Assembly (NCBI RefSeq): GCF_029277445.1
Contig: NZ_CP119567.1
Span: 62,001 to 126,000, forward strand
Length of the DNA: 64,000 bases
From: Pararhizobium qamdonense
Lineage (GTDB): Bacteria; Pseudomonadota; Alphaproteobacteria; Rhizobiales; Rhizobiaceae
Direction of reading: 5' to 3'
The translations under genes were made by a program, and so were the position numbers. Below the pieces are notes generated by a model. That model had not been told where the DNA came from, searched no databases, and saw nothing but the letters and a program-made list of their open reading frames with translations. Below are positions 55,076-64,000 of the stretch, in pieces; the stretch's first letter is position 1; each line of letters opens with the position of its first letter.

Positions 55076-56233
55076 ATGAAAGTGGGCATTATCGGGCTCG
55101 GATTCCGTCTGGGCTATCTGGGTTATGTTTTCAAAGCCATGGATGAGAGCTTCGAGATCGCCGGTTATGTCGATCCGAACCCTGCCGGTTTGCCTGGCCT
55201 TATTGAAAAAGGCATTTCTGCCGGCACGGCTTACGCGACCCCCGAAGAGCTGATTGCCAATGAGAAACTTGATCTCCTGATGATCGGCTCGCCCAATCAC
55301 CTGCATCTCGATCATATCCGTACCGGCCTTGAATCCGGCCTGAAGGTCTTTAGTGAGAAGCCGATTGTCACCACGGTTGAGGAAAGCATCGAACTTGCCC
55401 GCCTGATGGCAAAATACGGTCATGAACGGCTGATGGTCGGCCTCGTGCTGCGCTATGCACCGATGTACCGGGACCTGCGTGCAGCGCAGGCGGCGGGAAC
55501 GCTTGGGCATATTGTTTCGATCGAGGCGTCCGAGCATATCGAGCCCTATCACGGCGCCTTCTTCATGCGCGACTGGCGCCGCTACGAACGCTATTCCGGC
55601 AGTTTCATGCTGGAAAAATGCTGCCACGACCTTGATCTCTACAATGGCATTATCGGCGCGCGGCCCGAGCGGGTGGCAAGCTTCGGCGGCCGCAAGAGCT
55701 TCATTCCCGAAAACGATCCGGCCCGCGAGGGGATCAACGATCTCGAGCTCTTTCATCGCAAGCCGAGCGGCTGGATGGGCTCCGACAAGGTGTTCGACAG
55801 CGATGGCGATATCATCGATTACCAAGTGGCAATTGTCGAATATGCCAATGGCGTCGGCATGAATTTCCATACCAATTTGAATGTCCCCGACCAGTTCCGC
55901 CGTTTTTGCATCATGGGGTCGCGTGGCATGGCCGAAGGGGATTTCATCCGTGGTTATTTCGATGTCCACGAGATGCTGACCGGGCAAAAAGTCGTCGAAA
56001 ACAAATATGCGGCAACAGCGCTGTCACAGCATTACGGCGCTGACGAACAGATGGCCACCGACATTATCGGCCATGTCCGCGATGGGCGGGCGCTGCCAGT
56101 CTCCACGATCGATGCACTGGAGGCGGGAATCCTGGCGCTGTCCATGGACGAGGCGCGCCGCAAGCGCACCGTCGTCGATCTGCGACCGGTCTGGGACCGC
56201 TTTGACGAGGCGCTCCACGCGCGTGCGGCATAG
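55076..56233 (+). CDS. Gfo/Idh/MocA family oxidoreductase
   Basis: 385 residues. N-terminal Rossmann fold VGIIGLGFRLGYLG, the EKP motif in FSEKPIVTT near residue 97, and the C-terminal substrate domain (EHIEPYHGAFFMRDWRRYERYSGSF). It oxidises or reduces a sugar or inositol-like substrate with NAD(P). First gene of the sugar-type ABC operon, so it likely acts on the imported compound. Good start at MKVGIIG. Confidence 0.88.
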   Translation: MKVGIIGLGFRLGYLGYVFKAMDESFEIAGYVDPNPAGLPGLIEKGISAGTAYATPEELIANEKLDLLMIGSPNHLHLDHIRTGLESGLKVFSEKPIVTTVEESIELARLMAKYGHERLMVGLVLRYAPMYRDLRAAQAAGTLGHIVSIEASEHIEPYHGAFFMRDWRRYERYSGSFMLEKCCHDLDLYNGIIGARPERVASFGGRKSFIPENDPAREGINDLELFHRKPSGWMGSDKVFDSDGDIIDYQVAIVEYANGVGMNFHTNLNVPDQFRRFCIMGSRGMAEGDFIRGYFDVHEMLTGQKVVENKYAATALSQHYGADEQMATDIIGHVRDGRALPVSTIDALEAGILALSMDEARRKRTVVDLRPVWDRFDEALHARAA

Positions 56234-56245
56234 GGAGGGCGCGGG

Positions 56246-57133
56246 ATGAACGTTCAACGCAGCACTCTCATCTTCGCCTGGATCCTGTTGCTGCCAGCCG
56301 TTCTCTACGTCGTCGTCATCGTTGCCTATCCGCTGGTGGACACGTTCATCCTGTCGTTCACCGACGCCTCGTTGAAGAAAACCACCAACTGGGTTGGCTG
56401 GATCAACTATGAGAAGATCTTCAATACCACCTTTGCCGAGGTCATCATCCGCACCTTCGTGTGGACCTTCTTTTCAGTCGCGCTCAAGATGATCATCGGC
56501 GTCTTCGGCGCCTGCATGCTGAATGCCGCCGTTCCCGGCCGGGCGTTGTTTCGCGTCTTGACCATGCCGCCCTGGATCGTGCCGATGGCCATCGGCATCT
56601 TCATGTGGGGCTGGATGTATAATGGTCAGTTCGGCATGATTTCCGGCGTGCTGCAGAACTGGGGCATTATCGACGGCCCCATCGCTTTCCTCGCCCGTGG
56701 CTCGACGGCATTCTGGGCGACCATCATCACCGACGTGTGGATCGGCGTACCGCTGGTGACGCTCTATATGCTGGCGGCCATGCAGGCCGTGCCGCAGGAC
56801 CTCTACGAAGCCGCGTGGACGGATGGGGCGGGACGGTTCTACCGCTTTCGCCGCATTACCCTGCCGCTGCTCATCCCATCGCTGATCACCATGTCGATGC
56901 TGTCGCTGATCGCCACGTTCAATTCGTTCGACATTATCTGGATCCTGACGCAAGGCGGGCCGAATGGCGAAACGACAACGATGATCATCGATACCTACCG
57001 CACCGCGATCGGTTCGAAAAAGTATGGCGAGGGTGCAGCCCGCGCCGTCTTGATCTGCATCTTCCTCTCGATTTTCTGCCTGGCCTATTTCCGGGTGACC
57101 AGCCGGCTTTCTGCGGGAGAAACCAACCGATGA
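56246..57133 (+). CDS. Sugar-type ABC transporter permease
   Basis: 295 residues, MalF/UgpA type with about six membrane segments and EAA loop LYEAAWTDGAGRFYRFRRITLP. Second gene of the operon, 12 bp after the dehydrogenase and overlapping the next permease by ATGA. Confidence 0.9.
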   Translation: MNVQRSTLIFAWILLLPAVLYVVVIVAYPLVDTFILSFTDASLKKTTNWVGWINYEKIFNTTFAEVIIRTFVWTFFSVALKMIIGVFGACMLNAAVPGRALFRVLTMPPWIVPMAIGIFMWGWMYNGQFGMISGVLQNWGIIDGPIAFLARGSTAFWATIITDVWIGVPLVTLYMLAAMQAVPQDLYEAAWTDGAGRFYRFRRITLPLLIPSLITMSMLSLIATFNSFDIIWILTQGGPNGETTTMIIDTYRTAIGSKKYGEGAARAVLICIFLSIFCLAYFRVTSRLSAGETNR

Positions 57134-57990
57134 GCACGCAACCTGCCATGATCAACCGTTACCGCTGGTATGAGCTGATCGCCATCTATGCCGGTATCCT
57201 GCTGTTCCTGACATTCATTCTGGCGCCGTTTGTCGAAGGGTTTCTGGTCTCGCTGAAACCTTTGGGATTGTTGTTTTCCTCGCCCTACAGGTTCTGGCCG
57301 GAAAACGGCTCGTTTGCCGCCTATCGGACGATGTGGGTCAGCGTTCCCGGCTTTGCCCGCTATATCTTCAATTCGTTCTTCATCTCGATCATCGTCACTG
57401 CGATTGTCCTCGTCCTGGTCATCCCGGCCTCCTATGCATTTGCCCGGTTCCAGTTTCGCGGCAGCGGGCTTCTGCTCGGCGCGTTTCTGGCGGTCAACAT
57501 GTTTTCCGGTGCCGTCCTGCTCATCCCGCTGTTTCGCCTGATGCGCAGCTTCGGTGTGCTGAATACCTATTTCGCCATGATCGTGCCGGGGGTCGCCTTC
57601 CTGATCCCGTCGGCGATCTGGCTGCTGCGCACCTACATGATGCGCATCCCCCGCGAGCTGGACGAAGCGGCCTTTGTCGATGGTGCCAGCCATTTCTATA
57701 CGCTTCGCCGGGTCATCCTCCCCATTGCCATGCCCGGCATCACCGTTGTTGCGATTACGACCTTCATCGGGTCCTACGCGCAGCAGTTCATCTTCGCGCT
57801 GACCTTCAACTCGAAGAGCGAATATATGCCGCTGCCGGTTGGGCTGTTTGCCTATTTCGGCCGGCAGGAAGTGATCTGGAATGAACTGATGGCGGCGAGT
57901 TTCGTCGGCATCGCCCCGGCCATCATCGTGATCTTCTTCCTACAGCGCTATCTCGTCAGCGGGCTGACCGCTGGCGCGGTGAAACAATAA
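57130..57990 (+). CDS. Sugar-type ABC transporter permease
   Basis: 286 residues, MalG/UgpE type. EAA loop LDEAAFVDGASHFYTLRRVILP; about six membrane segments. The ATG overlaps the previous stop (ATGA); the longer upstream frame is a shadow of the first permease. Confidence 0.9.
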   Translation: MSTQPAMINRYRWYELIAIYAGILLFLTFILAPFVEGFLVSLKPLGLLFSSPYRFWPENGSFAAYRTMWVSVPGFARYIFNSFFISIIVTAIVLVLVIPASYAFARFQFRGSGLLLGAFLAVNMFSGAVLLIPLFRLMRSFGVLNTYFAMIVPGVAFLIPSAIWLLRTYMMRIPRELDEAAFVDGASHFYTLRRVILPIAMPGITVVAITTFIGSYAQQFIFALTFNSKSEYMPLPVGLFAYFGRQEVIWNELMAASFVGIAPAIIVIFFLQRYLVSGLTAGAVKQ

Positions 57991-58026
57991 AAGCAATCAA
58001 CCACCAGAGAAACGGGAGCTTCAAAC

Positions 58027-59256
58027 GTGTCAATTCATGTCAAGACAGGGATACTCGCCCTGGCGTTGCTCGGCTCGACCGCGCTTGGCGCCATGACCGC
58101 CCATGCGGCCGATCAGGAAATCAGCTGGATCTATTGCGGCGACGTGATGGACCCGGTCCACGAGAAATATATCAAGCAGTGGGAAGAGAAGAACCCTGGC
58201 TGGAAAGTCACACCGGAAGTCGTCGGCTGGGCCCAGTGCCAGGACAAGGCAACGACGCTTGCCGTTGCCGGCACGCCGGTCGCCATGGCCTATGTCGGCT
58301 CGCGCACGCTGAAGGAATTCGCCCAGAACGACCTGATCGTTCCGGTGCCGATGACCGAAGAGGAGAAAAAGAGCTATTATCCTCACATCGCCGACACCGT
58401 CACCTTCGACGATAACCAGTGGGGCGTGCCGGTCGCGTTCTCGACCAAGGCACTCTACTGGAACAAGGATCTGTTCAAGCAGGCCGGTCTTGATCCCGAA
58501 ACCCCGCCGAAGACCTGGGCCGAAGAGATCGCATTCGCCAAGCAGATCAAGGAAAAGACCGGCATTGCCGGCTACGGTCTTCCGGCCAAGACGTTCGACA
58601 ATACCATGCATCAATTCATGCACTGGGTTTACACCAACAATGGCAAGGTGATCGACGGCGACAAGATCGTCATCGACAGTCCTGAGGTTCTTGCAGCCCT
58701 CCAAGCCTACAAGGACATCACGCCCTATTCGGTCGAAGGCGCCACTGCCTACGAGCAGAACGAGATGCGTGCCATCTTCCTCGATGGCAAGATCGGTATG
58801 CTCCAGGCCGGCTCGGGCGCTGCCGTCCGTCTCAAGGACACCAAGGTCAATTGGGGCGTTGCGCCTCTGCCGCTCGGCCCATCGGCCAAGGGTGAAGGCA
58901 CGTTGCTGATCACCGACAGCCTCGCCATCTTCAAGGGATCCGGTGTCGAGGAGAAAGCCATCGAATTTGCGAAATTCATCACCTCGCCGGGCCCGCAGGG
59001 CGAATATGAGCTGCAGGGCGGCGCCGGTCTGACGCCGCTTCGGCCGTCGCCGATGGTCGATGAGTTCGTCAAGAAGGATCCCTATTGGAAGCCCTTTATC
59101 GACGGCATCACCTATGGTGGTCCGGAGCCGCTTTTCACCGACTATAAGGGCTTCCAGAACGTCATCATCGAAATGGTTCAGGCTGTCGTCACTGATAAGG
59201 CCGAACCGGCGGATGCCCTGAAAAAGGCCGCTGCCGATCTCGAACAGTACAAGTAA
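58027..59256 (+). CDS. Sugar-type ABC transporter binding protein
   Basis: 409 residues with a Sec signal (TGILALALLGSTALGA, cleavage AHA-AD). Family-1 solute-binding fold with an ISWIYCGDVMDPVHEKYIKQWEEKNPGW start and VPVAFSTKALYWNKDLFKQAGL hinge region. Starts with GTG after an ACGGGAG region. Carbohydrate or polyol substrate; exact ligand unknown. Confidence 0.9.
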   Translation: MSIHVKTGILALALLGSTALGAMTAHAADQEISWIYCGDVMDPVHEKYIKQWEEKNPGWKVTPEVVGWAQCQDKATTLAVAGTPVAMAYVGSRTLKEFAQNDLIVPVPMTEEEKKSYYPHIADTVTFDDNQWGVPVAFSTKALYWNKDLFKQAGLDPETPPKTWAEEIAFAKQIKEKTGIAGYGLPAKTFDNTMHQFMHWVYTNNGKVIDGDKIVIDSPEVLAALQAYKDITPYSVEGATAYEQNEMRAIFLDGKIGMLQAGSGAAVRLKDTKVNWGVAPLPLGPSAKGEGTLLITDSLAIFKGSGVEEKAIEFAKFITSPGPQGEYELQGGAGLTPLRPSPMVDEFVKKDPYWKPFIDGITYGGPEPLFTDYKGFQNVIIEMVQAVVTDKAEPADALKKAAADLEQYK

Positions 59257-59272
59257 GATCATCGTACCGCGA

Positions 59273-59292
59273 ACCGCAATAAAGTTTGCGGT
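59273..59292 (+). other. Stem-loop after the binding-protein gene
   Basis: ACCGCAA / TTGCGGT with a 6-base loop, 16 bp after the stop. Probably an mRNA-stabilising hairpin between the binding protein and ATPase genes. Confidence 0.5.
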
Positions 59293-59348
59293 CCATTCCT
59301 TTTCTGCCACGAATGGGCCGCTTTTCGCCGGCGGCCGGAGACAGTGTC

Positions 59349-60482
59349 TTGGGACAACTCAATCTCAACAAGGTTCAGAAATTTTACGGAACGTTCGAAG
59401 TGCTGAAAGGCATCCAACTGGAGGTCCGCAACGGCGAATTCGTCGTCTTCGTCGGCCCCTCCGGGTGTGGTAAATCGACATTGCTGCGCATGATCGCCGG
59501 TCTCGACGAGACGAGTTCAGGTGATATCATGATCGACGGCAAGCGCGTCAACGACCTGCCGCCGGTCAAGCGTGGCATCGCCATGGTGTTCCAGAGCTAT
59601 GCGCTTTATCCGCACATGACCGTATTCGAGAACATCGCCTTTCCGCTGCGCGTCGAGAAGATGCAGGAGGACAAGCTGAGGGCCAAGGTCGAGAATGCCG
59701 CGCGCATTCTGCATCTGGACCAGCGGCTCCAGCAGAAACCCGGTCTCTTGTCCGGCGGCCAGCGCCAGCGCGTCGCGATTGGCCGGGCGATCGTACGCGA
59801 GCCGAAGATCTTTCTGTTTGATGAACCTCTGTCCAATCTCGACGCGGCGCTGCGCGCCGACATGCGGATCGAACTGGCCAAACTGCACAAGCAGTTGAAG
59901 GCGACGATGATCTACGTCACGCATGACCAGGTCGAAGCGATGACGATGGCAGACCGCATCGTCGTGCTCAATGCTGGCGAGATTTCCCAGACCGGCGCGC
60001 CGCTCGAACTCTATCACAAGCCCGCCAACATGTTTGTCGCCGGCTTTATTGGTAACCCGCGCATGAACATGCTGCCGGTCACCTGCAAGGCCGTCAGCGA
60101 TGCCGGTGTCGAGGTGGATTTCAGGGGACAATCGGCGACAATACCGGTTACCGGCCGGGCCAATCTCGTGGGGCAGCCCCTAACGCTTGGTATTCGCCCC
60201 GAACACATTCAGTTCGGTAAGGCCGATCTGTCGATGACCTTGACCCCATCGGTGATCGAACGGCTCGGCGCCCAGACGGTGGCTTATGCTTCGCTGGATG
60301 GCGAGAGCGAGAATTTCTGCGCCATGCTGCCGGGCAGCGCGCCAATCCGCACAGATGAAACGGTTTCGATCGGTATCGGCGCTGCGGATTGCCACCTGTT
60401 CGACGCGTCCGGCATCGCGCTTGAGCGCCGGGTGGAACTGACGGATATCGATGCCGGCCTCATGAAAATCGCGGGCGGCTGA
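59349..60482 (+). CDS. Sugar-type ABC transporter ATPase (UgpC/MsmK-like)
   Basis: About 377 residues. Walker A GPSGCGKST, signature [14 protein letters not shown], Walker B FLFDEPLSNLD and H-loop YVTHDQVEAMTM, with a C-terminal TOBE-type regulatory domain. The best start is TTG 59349, with GGAG 8 bp upstream; an open frame reaches back to 59286 but its first 20 codons are not conserved-looking. Last gene of the operon, followed by a clear terminator. Confidence 0.88.
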   Translation: MGQLNLNKVQKFYGTFEVLKGIQLEVRNGEFVVFVGPSGCGKSTLLRMIAGLDETSSGDIMIDGKRVNDLPPVKRGIAMVFQSYALYPHMTVFENIAFPLRVEKMQEDKLRAKVENAARILHLDQRLQQKPGLLSGGQRQRVAIGRAIVREPKIFLFDEPLSNLDAALRADMRIELAKLHKQLKATMIYVTHDQVEAMTMADRIVVLNAGEISQTGAPLELYHKPANMFVAGFIGNPRMNMLPVTCKAVSDAGVEVDFRGQSATIPVTGRANLVGQPLTLGIRPEHIQFGKADLSMTLTPSVIERLGAQTVAYASLDGESENFCAMLPGSAPIRTDETVSIGIGAADCHLFDASGIALERRVELTDIDAGLMKIAGG

Positions 60483-60516
60483 TGCTGCGGGACATTGTTG
60501 GGTTCATTGAAAGCGA

Positions 60517-60549
60517 AAGGGCATGCGTGAATTTGCATGCCCTTTTTTG
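60517..60549 (+). terminator. Rho-independent terminator of the sugar ABC operon
   Basis: AAAGGGCATGC pairs with GCATGCCCTTT (11 bp, 8-base loop), running into TTTTTT. On the minus strand the stem is followed by TTTCGCTTTC, so it may also end the convergent M81 transcript. Confidence 0.9.
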
Positions 60550-60599
60550 TTTGTTCCGGCAGCTGACGCCCGTTTGAAGGCGCCATCCGGCTGAGCCGC

Positions 60600-62066
60600 T
60601 CACCGCTCGAGATCGTGCGGGTTTTCCACCATCGGCCAGATATCGCGCGGTGCCCGGCGATAGGGTGTGCGGGCGGGATTGTTTGGATAGGGAGTTCCGG
60701 CCGAGCAATAGAGGATATCCGCCGCGATCCGGGCAAAGGATGCGTAGAAGTGATTGGTCGATTTGATGACCAGGATCTTTTTCGATTGAGGCTCGATGCC
60801 CATGACGGAGAACAGGCTCGGGTCGAAGCTTTGCGCGCGGGTGGAGTTCAGGATGATATCGATGCCGGCGAGATGGATATGGGCGGCGTCGCCGAAGGGG
60901 GCGTAGCTTTCACCAAAGCGCATTTCCGCGTTGCGCACCAGCTTCACGACCTTGACGATGCCGTCGATCGGATTGCCGGTTCCTGCCGCCGATTTTGCGC
61001 CAAAGCGCAGCTTGATCTCGGCACCTTCCCCGGCTGCCATGCAGATCTGCACTGCCATCGGATCCCAGATGGTGCCGACGGCCGTATCCTTGGCGCCTTG
61101 CGCCAGGAGCTCGGCCAGAAGGACAGTTGCGTCACCCGCCGTTCCGCCGCCGGGATTGTCCCAGACATCGGCGATCACCACGGGTCCGCTGGACGCATTG
61201 AGCGCGCGGGAAACGGCCTCTTTTTCATCGATCTGCGGCATGATGAACGTGCCGCGATTTGCGAAGAGCTCGAGGCCCAGTTCGCGGGCAAGGGCTTCGC
61301 CCTTTTCCGGTTTGTCATCGGTGACGACAAGCATTTTCGTTCCCATTTCCGGAACGTCGCCGGCCATGAAACCATGGATCACGGAGATGGACAGGATTTC
61401 CGGGTCTTCAGCTTCCATCCGCATGATCTTGTCGACGAACGAACGCATCGGCTCGCGCGAGGTCGGGTAGACGTCGATCATCCGGCAATCGAAGACCGAC
61501 ATCACCGGCTTGATACGGCCGGCCAGCTTGCCGAGCGCGATGCGCCACAGATCTTCGGCGCGATCGACAAAGTCCGTATGCGGAAATTCCTTGAAGTAGA
61601 CGAAGAAATCCGCGGCCTCCCGGCGCTTGGCAGTGAGGTGGCTATGCGGATCAAGCCCGGCGCAGACGAGAATATCGGAGCCGACAATGTTTCGTACGCG
61701 CGCGAGAATATCGCCCTCGGTATCCTCGTAGCCATCGGCGACCATGGCGCCATGAAGACCGAGCACCACGGCATCCACCGGCAGTGCGGCGCGGAGCTGA
61801 TCGAGGATTTCATCGCGCAGGCTTTCATAAGTGGCGCGATTGACGAGCCCGGCCGGATCAGCCCAGGTGGCCGTCCCCTCGATCAGTGTGAAACCCTCTT
61901 CTGCGGCCAGCCGGCGGCCGACGGTGATCGGCGCGGAACAGAGCGTCGGCGTTTGCGGATGCTCGCCGGGGCGGGCATAGAGCGACGCTTCGAAGGCGCG
62001 GCGATCGACGCAGATCGGTGAGAAAGTATTGGTCTCGGTCGCCAGGACGGCGGTGAAAATGCGCAA
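60600..62066 (-). CDS. M81 family metallohydrolase (MlrC/microcystinase C type)
   Basis: About 488 residues. It opens RIFTAVLATETNTFSPI and holds LGLHGAMVADGYEDTEGDIL, the putative metal motif DPHSH and DVWDNPGGGTAGDAT, as in the M81/MlrC family. MlrC cleaves short peptides of degraded microcystin; most relatives have unknown substrates. The start is taken as TTG 62066, with GAGG 8 bp upstream; an ATG at 62183 would add a poorly conserved leader that overlaps the next gene. Follows the NTF2-like gene by 23 bp on the minus strand. Confidence 0.83.
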   Translation of the reverse strand: MRIFTAVLATETNTFSPICVDRRAFEASLYARPGEHPQTPTLCSAPITVGRRLAAEEGFTLIEGTATWADPAGLVNRATYESLRDEILDQLRAALPVDAVVLGLHGAMVADGYEDTEGDILARVRNIVGSDILVCAGLDPHSHLTAKRREAADFFVYFKEFPHTDFVDRAEDLWRIALGKLAGRIKPVMSVFDCRMIDVYPTSREPMRSFVDKIMRMEAEDPEILSISVIHGFMAGDVPEMGTKMLVVTDDKPEKGEALARELGLELFANRGTFIMPQIDEKEAVSRALNASSGPVVIADVWDNPGGGTAGDATVLLAELLAQGAKDTAVGTIWDPMAVQICMAAGEGAEIKLRFGAKSAAGTGNPIDGIVKVVKLVRNAEMRFGESYAPFGDAAHIHLAGIDIILNSTRAQSFDPSLFSVMGIEPQSKKILVIKSTNHFYASFARIAADILYCSAGTPYPNNPARTPYRRAPRDIWPMVENPHDLER

Positions 62067-62089
62067 TGCCTCTGCCTCGTTCTTGCCGC

Positions 62090-62611
62090 TTAAGCCCCAC
62101 CCATCGGATTGGGCAGATATCCCGTGAAGCCGGAGATTTGCCACTGTCCCTGCTGCAGACGGCAGTAATATAAAGTCTGCCACTGGAGGCGATCGACGCT
62201 GCCATCCGCTTTCGTCAGGCTGCCGTCAAATTTCTTGCGGACAAGGGCCGTTTCGCCTTCGATCTCGATATCCTCGAGCGTCGTGGTGGTAAAAATGGCA
62301 TTGCGGGTATCTTCGGCAAACGACTGCCCGGCAAAATCCTCCGCTTGGCGCAGCCATTCGTCGCGATAGGCCGCCAAGTTGGGAAAGGCCAGGCGCCATT
62401 TGTCGGGGCTTATCTCCCGTTTGGCGTCGATCCCGATAAAGCCCTCCTCGATAAAATCATCAGCGACCTTGGACCAGTCGGCGGCAAGAAAAGCATCGAT
62501 GTCGCGCTCGACCAGCATCTGCCAGATCGCGTGACGGGCGGTGTCGGTGGATGGAAAGGGATTGCGGAAGGGATCGCGCACGATTGCTCCGTTTATTGAA
62601 ATTCTTTTCAT
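62090..62611 (-). CDS. NTF2-like hypothetical protein
   Basis: 173 residues with an NTF2/SnoaL-like composition: helices with acidic residues (AIWQMLVERDIDAFLAADWSKVADDFIEEGFIGID), then strands (NAIFTTTTLEDIEIEGETALVRKKFDG). No specific function can be assigned. First gene of the leftward M81 transcript and divergent from the RidA gene across 83 bp. Confidence 0.72.
   Translation of the reverse strand: MKRISINGAIVRDPFRNPFPSTDTARHAIWQMLVERDIDAFLAADWSKVADDFIEEGFIGIDAKREISPDKWRLAFPNLAAYRDEWLRQAEDFAGQSFAEDTRNAIFTTTTLEDIEIEGETALVRKKFDGSLTKADGSVDRLQWQTLYYCRLQQGQWQISGFTGYLPNPMGGA
62597..62610. promoter_or_regulatory. TGAAA-N4-TTTCA dyad at the NTF2/RidA divergent gap
   Basis: TGAAATTCTTTTCA overlaps the start codon region of the NTF2-like gene. 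A similar dyad precedes the sugar ABC operon at 54965-54979. Candidate target of the RpiR-type regulator. Confidence 0.35.
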
Positions 62612-62694
62612 AAATAGTGTTTTTCTCTGGTCAAATTCCGCTTTATATGGTCATTTGTCAACGGATTAAGAAAATAATTTGCAAGGACGGGCGA

Positions 62695-63084
62695 ATGTCC
62701 ATTACACGTTATGGCACCGTGCAGGCCGGGGCAGGCGGCAAGCCGCTGCCGTTTGCGCGCGCGGTAGAGGCCAATGGCTGGCTTTATGTCTCAGGCCAGG
62801 TTGCCATGGAAAATGGCGAGATCATCGAAGGCGGGATCATCCCGCAGACGCACAGGACGATCGCCAATCTGCTGGGCATCCTGGTCGAAGCTGGTTACAG
62901 GCCGGAACACATCGTCCGCGTCGGCGTCTGGCTGGACGATCCGCGCGACTTCTGGACGTTCAACACGATTTATCAGGACTATTTCGGTGAACATCCACCG
63001 GCACGGGCCTGCGTTCAGGCATCGATGATGGTCGATTGCAAGGTCGAGATCGACTGCGTCGCCTATAAGGAAAAGACGCGCTGA
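62695..63084 (+). CDS. RidA family protein
   Basis: 129 residues of the YjgF/YER057c/UK114 family. Conserved FARAVEANGWLYVSGQVA and the C-terminal PARACVQASMMVDCKVEID with the key Arg are present. RidA proteins hydrolyse reactive enamine/imine intermediates. The ATG at 62695 has AAGGA 7 bp upstream; the longer frame upstream is not supported. It may protect against intermediates of the amine- or amide-related metabolism encoded nearby. Confidence 0.9.
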   Translation: MSITRYGTVQAGAGGKPLPFARAVEANGWLYVSGQVAMENGEIIEGGIIPQTHRTIANLLGILVEAGYRPEHIVRVGVWLDDPRDFWTFNTIYQDYFGEHPPARACVQASMMVDCKVEIDCVAYKEKTR

Positions 63085-63206
63085 GCGTCAGGCAATTTTG
63101 GAACGGGTGGACATCAGGTGAGAATCGTGTGCCGGATCGCAGCATTGCCGCGGTTTCAGGAAGCCTCTATCGGGCAGCCTGGCGATTTCATTGAAGGTGC
63201 TCACTG

Positions 63207-64000
63207 ATGGATATTTTCTCCACGCTCCAGGACGAAAAAGGCAAGCTTTCGCAGGCCGAAAGCCGTATTGCCGAGATATTGCTGACGGATTTCGAATTTG
63301 CGGTGAATGCCTCGATCATCGAGCTGGCCGGCAAGGCCGATGTTTCTCCGCCGACCGTCACCCGCTTCTGCCGAAGGCTCGGCTGCGACAGTTTTTCCGA
63401 TTTCAAGGTCCAGCTGGCGCGCACGGCCTATGTCGGCATGCGCTACCTCAAGCCTGAGCCGAAGAGCCAGGAGCCGGCCGACGTGGCGCAGGATATCGTG
63501 TCAAAGGCGCAGAATGCGCTGTTCATGCTGCACCGGAGCCTTGATCTTGTGGCGATCGAGCAGGCGACGGAAAAGCTGGCCGGTGCGGACATGATCTACG
63601 CGTTCGGTTCCGGCGGCAACTCCTCGATGATCGCCAGCGAATTGCAAAACCGTCTGTTCCGCCTAGGGCTGCGCATCACGGCAAGCTCCGATCACAGCAT
63701 GCAGATGATGATGGCGGCGGCGGCACGGCCGGGCGACGTCGTCATCGGATCGTCGTTCTCCGGCCGCAATGCCGAACTTGTCCGGTCCTTCATGCTTGCC
63801 CGCGACCAGAAGATAACGACGATCGCACTGACGCAGAGCGGCAGCCCGGTTGCGCGTGCTGCGGATATCACCGTGCCTGTCGATCTGCCCGAGGGGACCA
63901 ATATCTATCGACCAACCTCGACCCGCATCGCTTATCTCGCGCTCCTCGATATCCTCGCCAGTCTCGTTGCCTACCATATCCAGCCCCAGGCAATCGTGAC
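63207..64000 (+). CDS. RpiR-family regulator with SIS domain (3' truncated)
   Basis: At least 264 residues, cut by the window edge. N-terminal RpiR helix-turn-helix (QAESRIAEILLTDFEFAVNAS, VSPPTVTRFCRRLGCDSF) and a sugar-isomerase (SIS) domain (IYAFGSGGNSSMIASELQNRLF, VVIGSSFSGRNAELVRSFM). SIS domains in this family usually sense phosphosugars or amino sugars. It probably controls the adjacent RidA/M81 genes and perhaps the sugar ABC operon. Confidence 0.88.
   Translation, partial: MDIFSTLQDEKGKLSQAESRIAEILLTDFEFAVNASIIELAGKADVSPPTVTRFCRRLGCDSFSDFKVQLARTAYVGMRYLKPEPKSQEPADVAQDIVSKAQNALFMLHRSLDLVAIEQATEKLAGADMIYAFGSGGNSSMIASELQNRLFRLGLRITASSDHSMQMMMAAAARPGDVVIGSSFSGRNAELVRSFMLARDQKITTIALTQSGSPVARAADITVPVDLPEGTNIYRPTSTRIAYLALLDILASLVAYHIQPQAIV

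Overview
The window looks like a piece of a GC-rich alphaproteobacterial genome, most likely Rhizobiaceae (Rhizobium/Agrobacterium type). The protein families, the dense ABC-transporter operons, the short GC-rich intergenic palindromes and a DUF1403-ScpB pair all fit. The content is nearly all accessory catabolism and uptake, which suggests a chromid, megaplasmid or variable chromosomal region; this is inference. I saw no rRNA, tRNA, CRISPR array, insertion sequence or replication origin.

Layout. (1) 1-8485 is a nicotinate degradation locus. nicAB run leftwards and nicB is cut by the window edge. nicC-D-E-F-X-T-R run rightwards, followed by a MocA-type molybdenum-cofactor cytidylyltransferase. 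Two perfect AGCGTATACGCT palindromes lie in the nicA/nicC divergent gap. (2) 8549-14001 holds a LysR regulator divergent from a five-gene operon of pxpA, a biotin carrier, a biotin carboxylase, pxpB and pxpC. An 18-bp inverted repeat spans the divergent promoter region. (3) 14074-27787 holds a GntR regulator with two winged helices, divergent from an ABC importer operon. That operon has two ATPases (one without the switch histidine), two permeases, two SDR dehydrogenases, a binding protein and an imidase-like CE4 hydrolase. A small CxxC protein, a CobW-type GTPase, a binding-protein paralogue without a signal peptide and an amidase follow. (4) 28015-31664 is an FCD regulator with a polar amino-acid ABC transporter. 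(5) 31674-37508 is a siderophore uptake operon on the minus strand. (6) 37660-45448 carries a LysR-HTH/TrpD2-like fusion, a GGDEF-EAL protein, an unusual two-HTH regulator, a chemoreceptor and a 0.9-kb gene-poor stretch. (7) 45449-52254 is an RND efflux pump divergent from a two-component system. (8) 52417-54780 is DUF1403, ScpB and a DUF922 protein. (9) 55076-60482 is a sugar-type ABC importer with a Gfo/Idh/MocA dehydrogenase, ending in a clear terminator. (10) 60600-64000 holds an M81 (MlrC-type) hydrolase and an NTF2-like protein divergent from RidA and a truncated RpiR regulator.

How it works together. The nic genes encode a complete route from nicotinate to fumarate, and MocA would supply the cytidylated molybdopterin needed by NicAB. 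The next two modules carry enzymes for cyclic amides and imides: a LamB/PxpABC set with its own biotin carboxylase and carrier, then an importer with an imidase-like hydrolase and an amidase. I infer that 1-28 kb is a catabolic island for nitrogen heterocycles, lactams and imides. The pxp-biotin module and the asymmetric importer-imidase-amidase module are the best candidates for an undescribed system.
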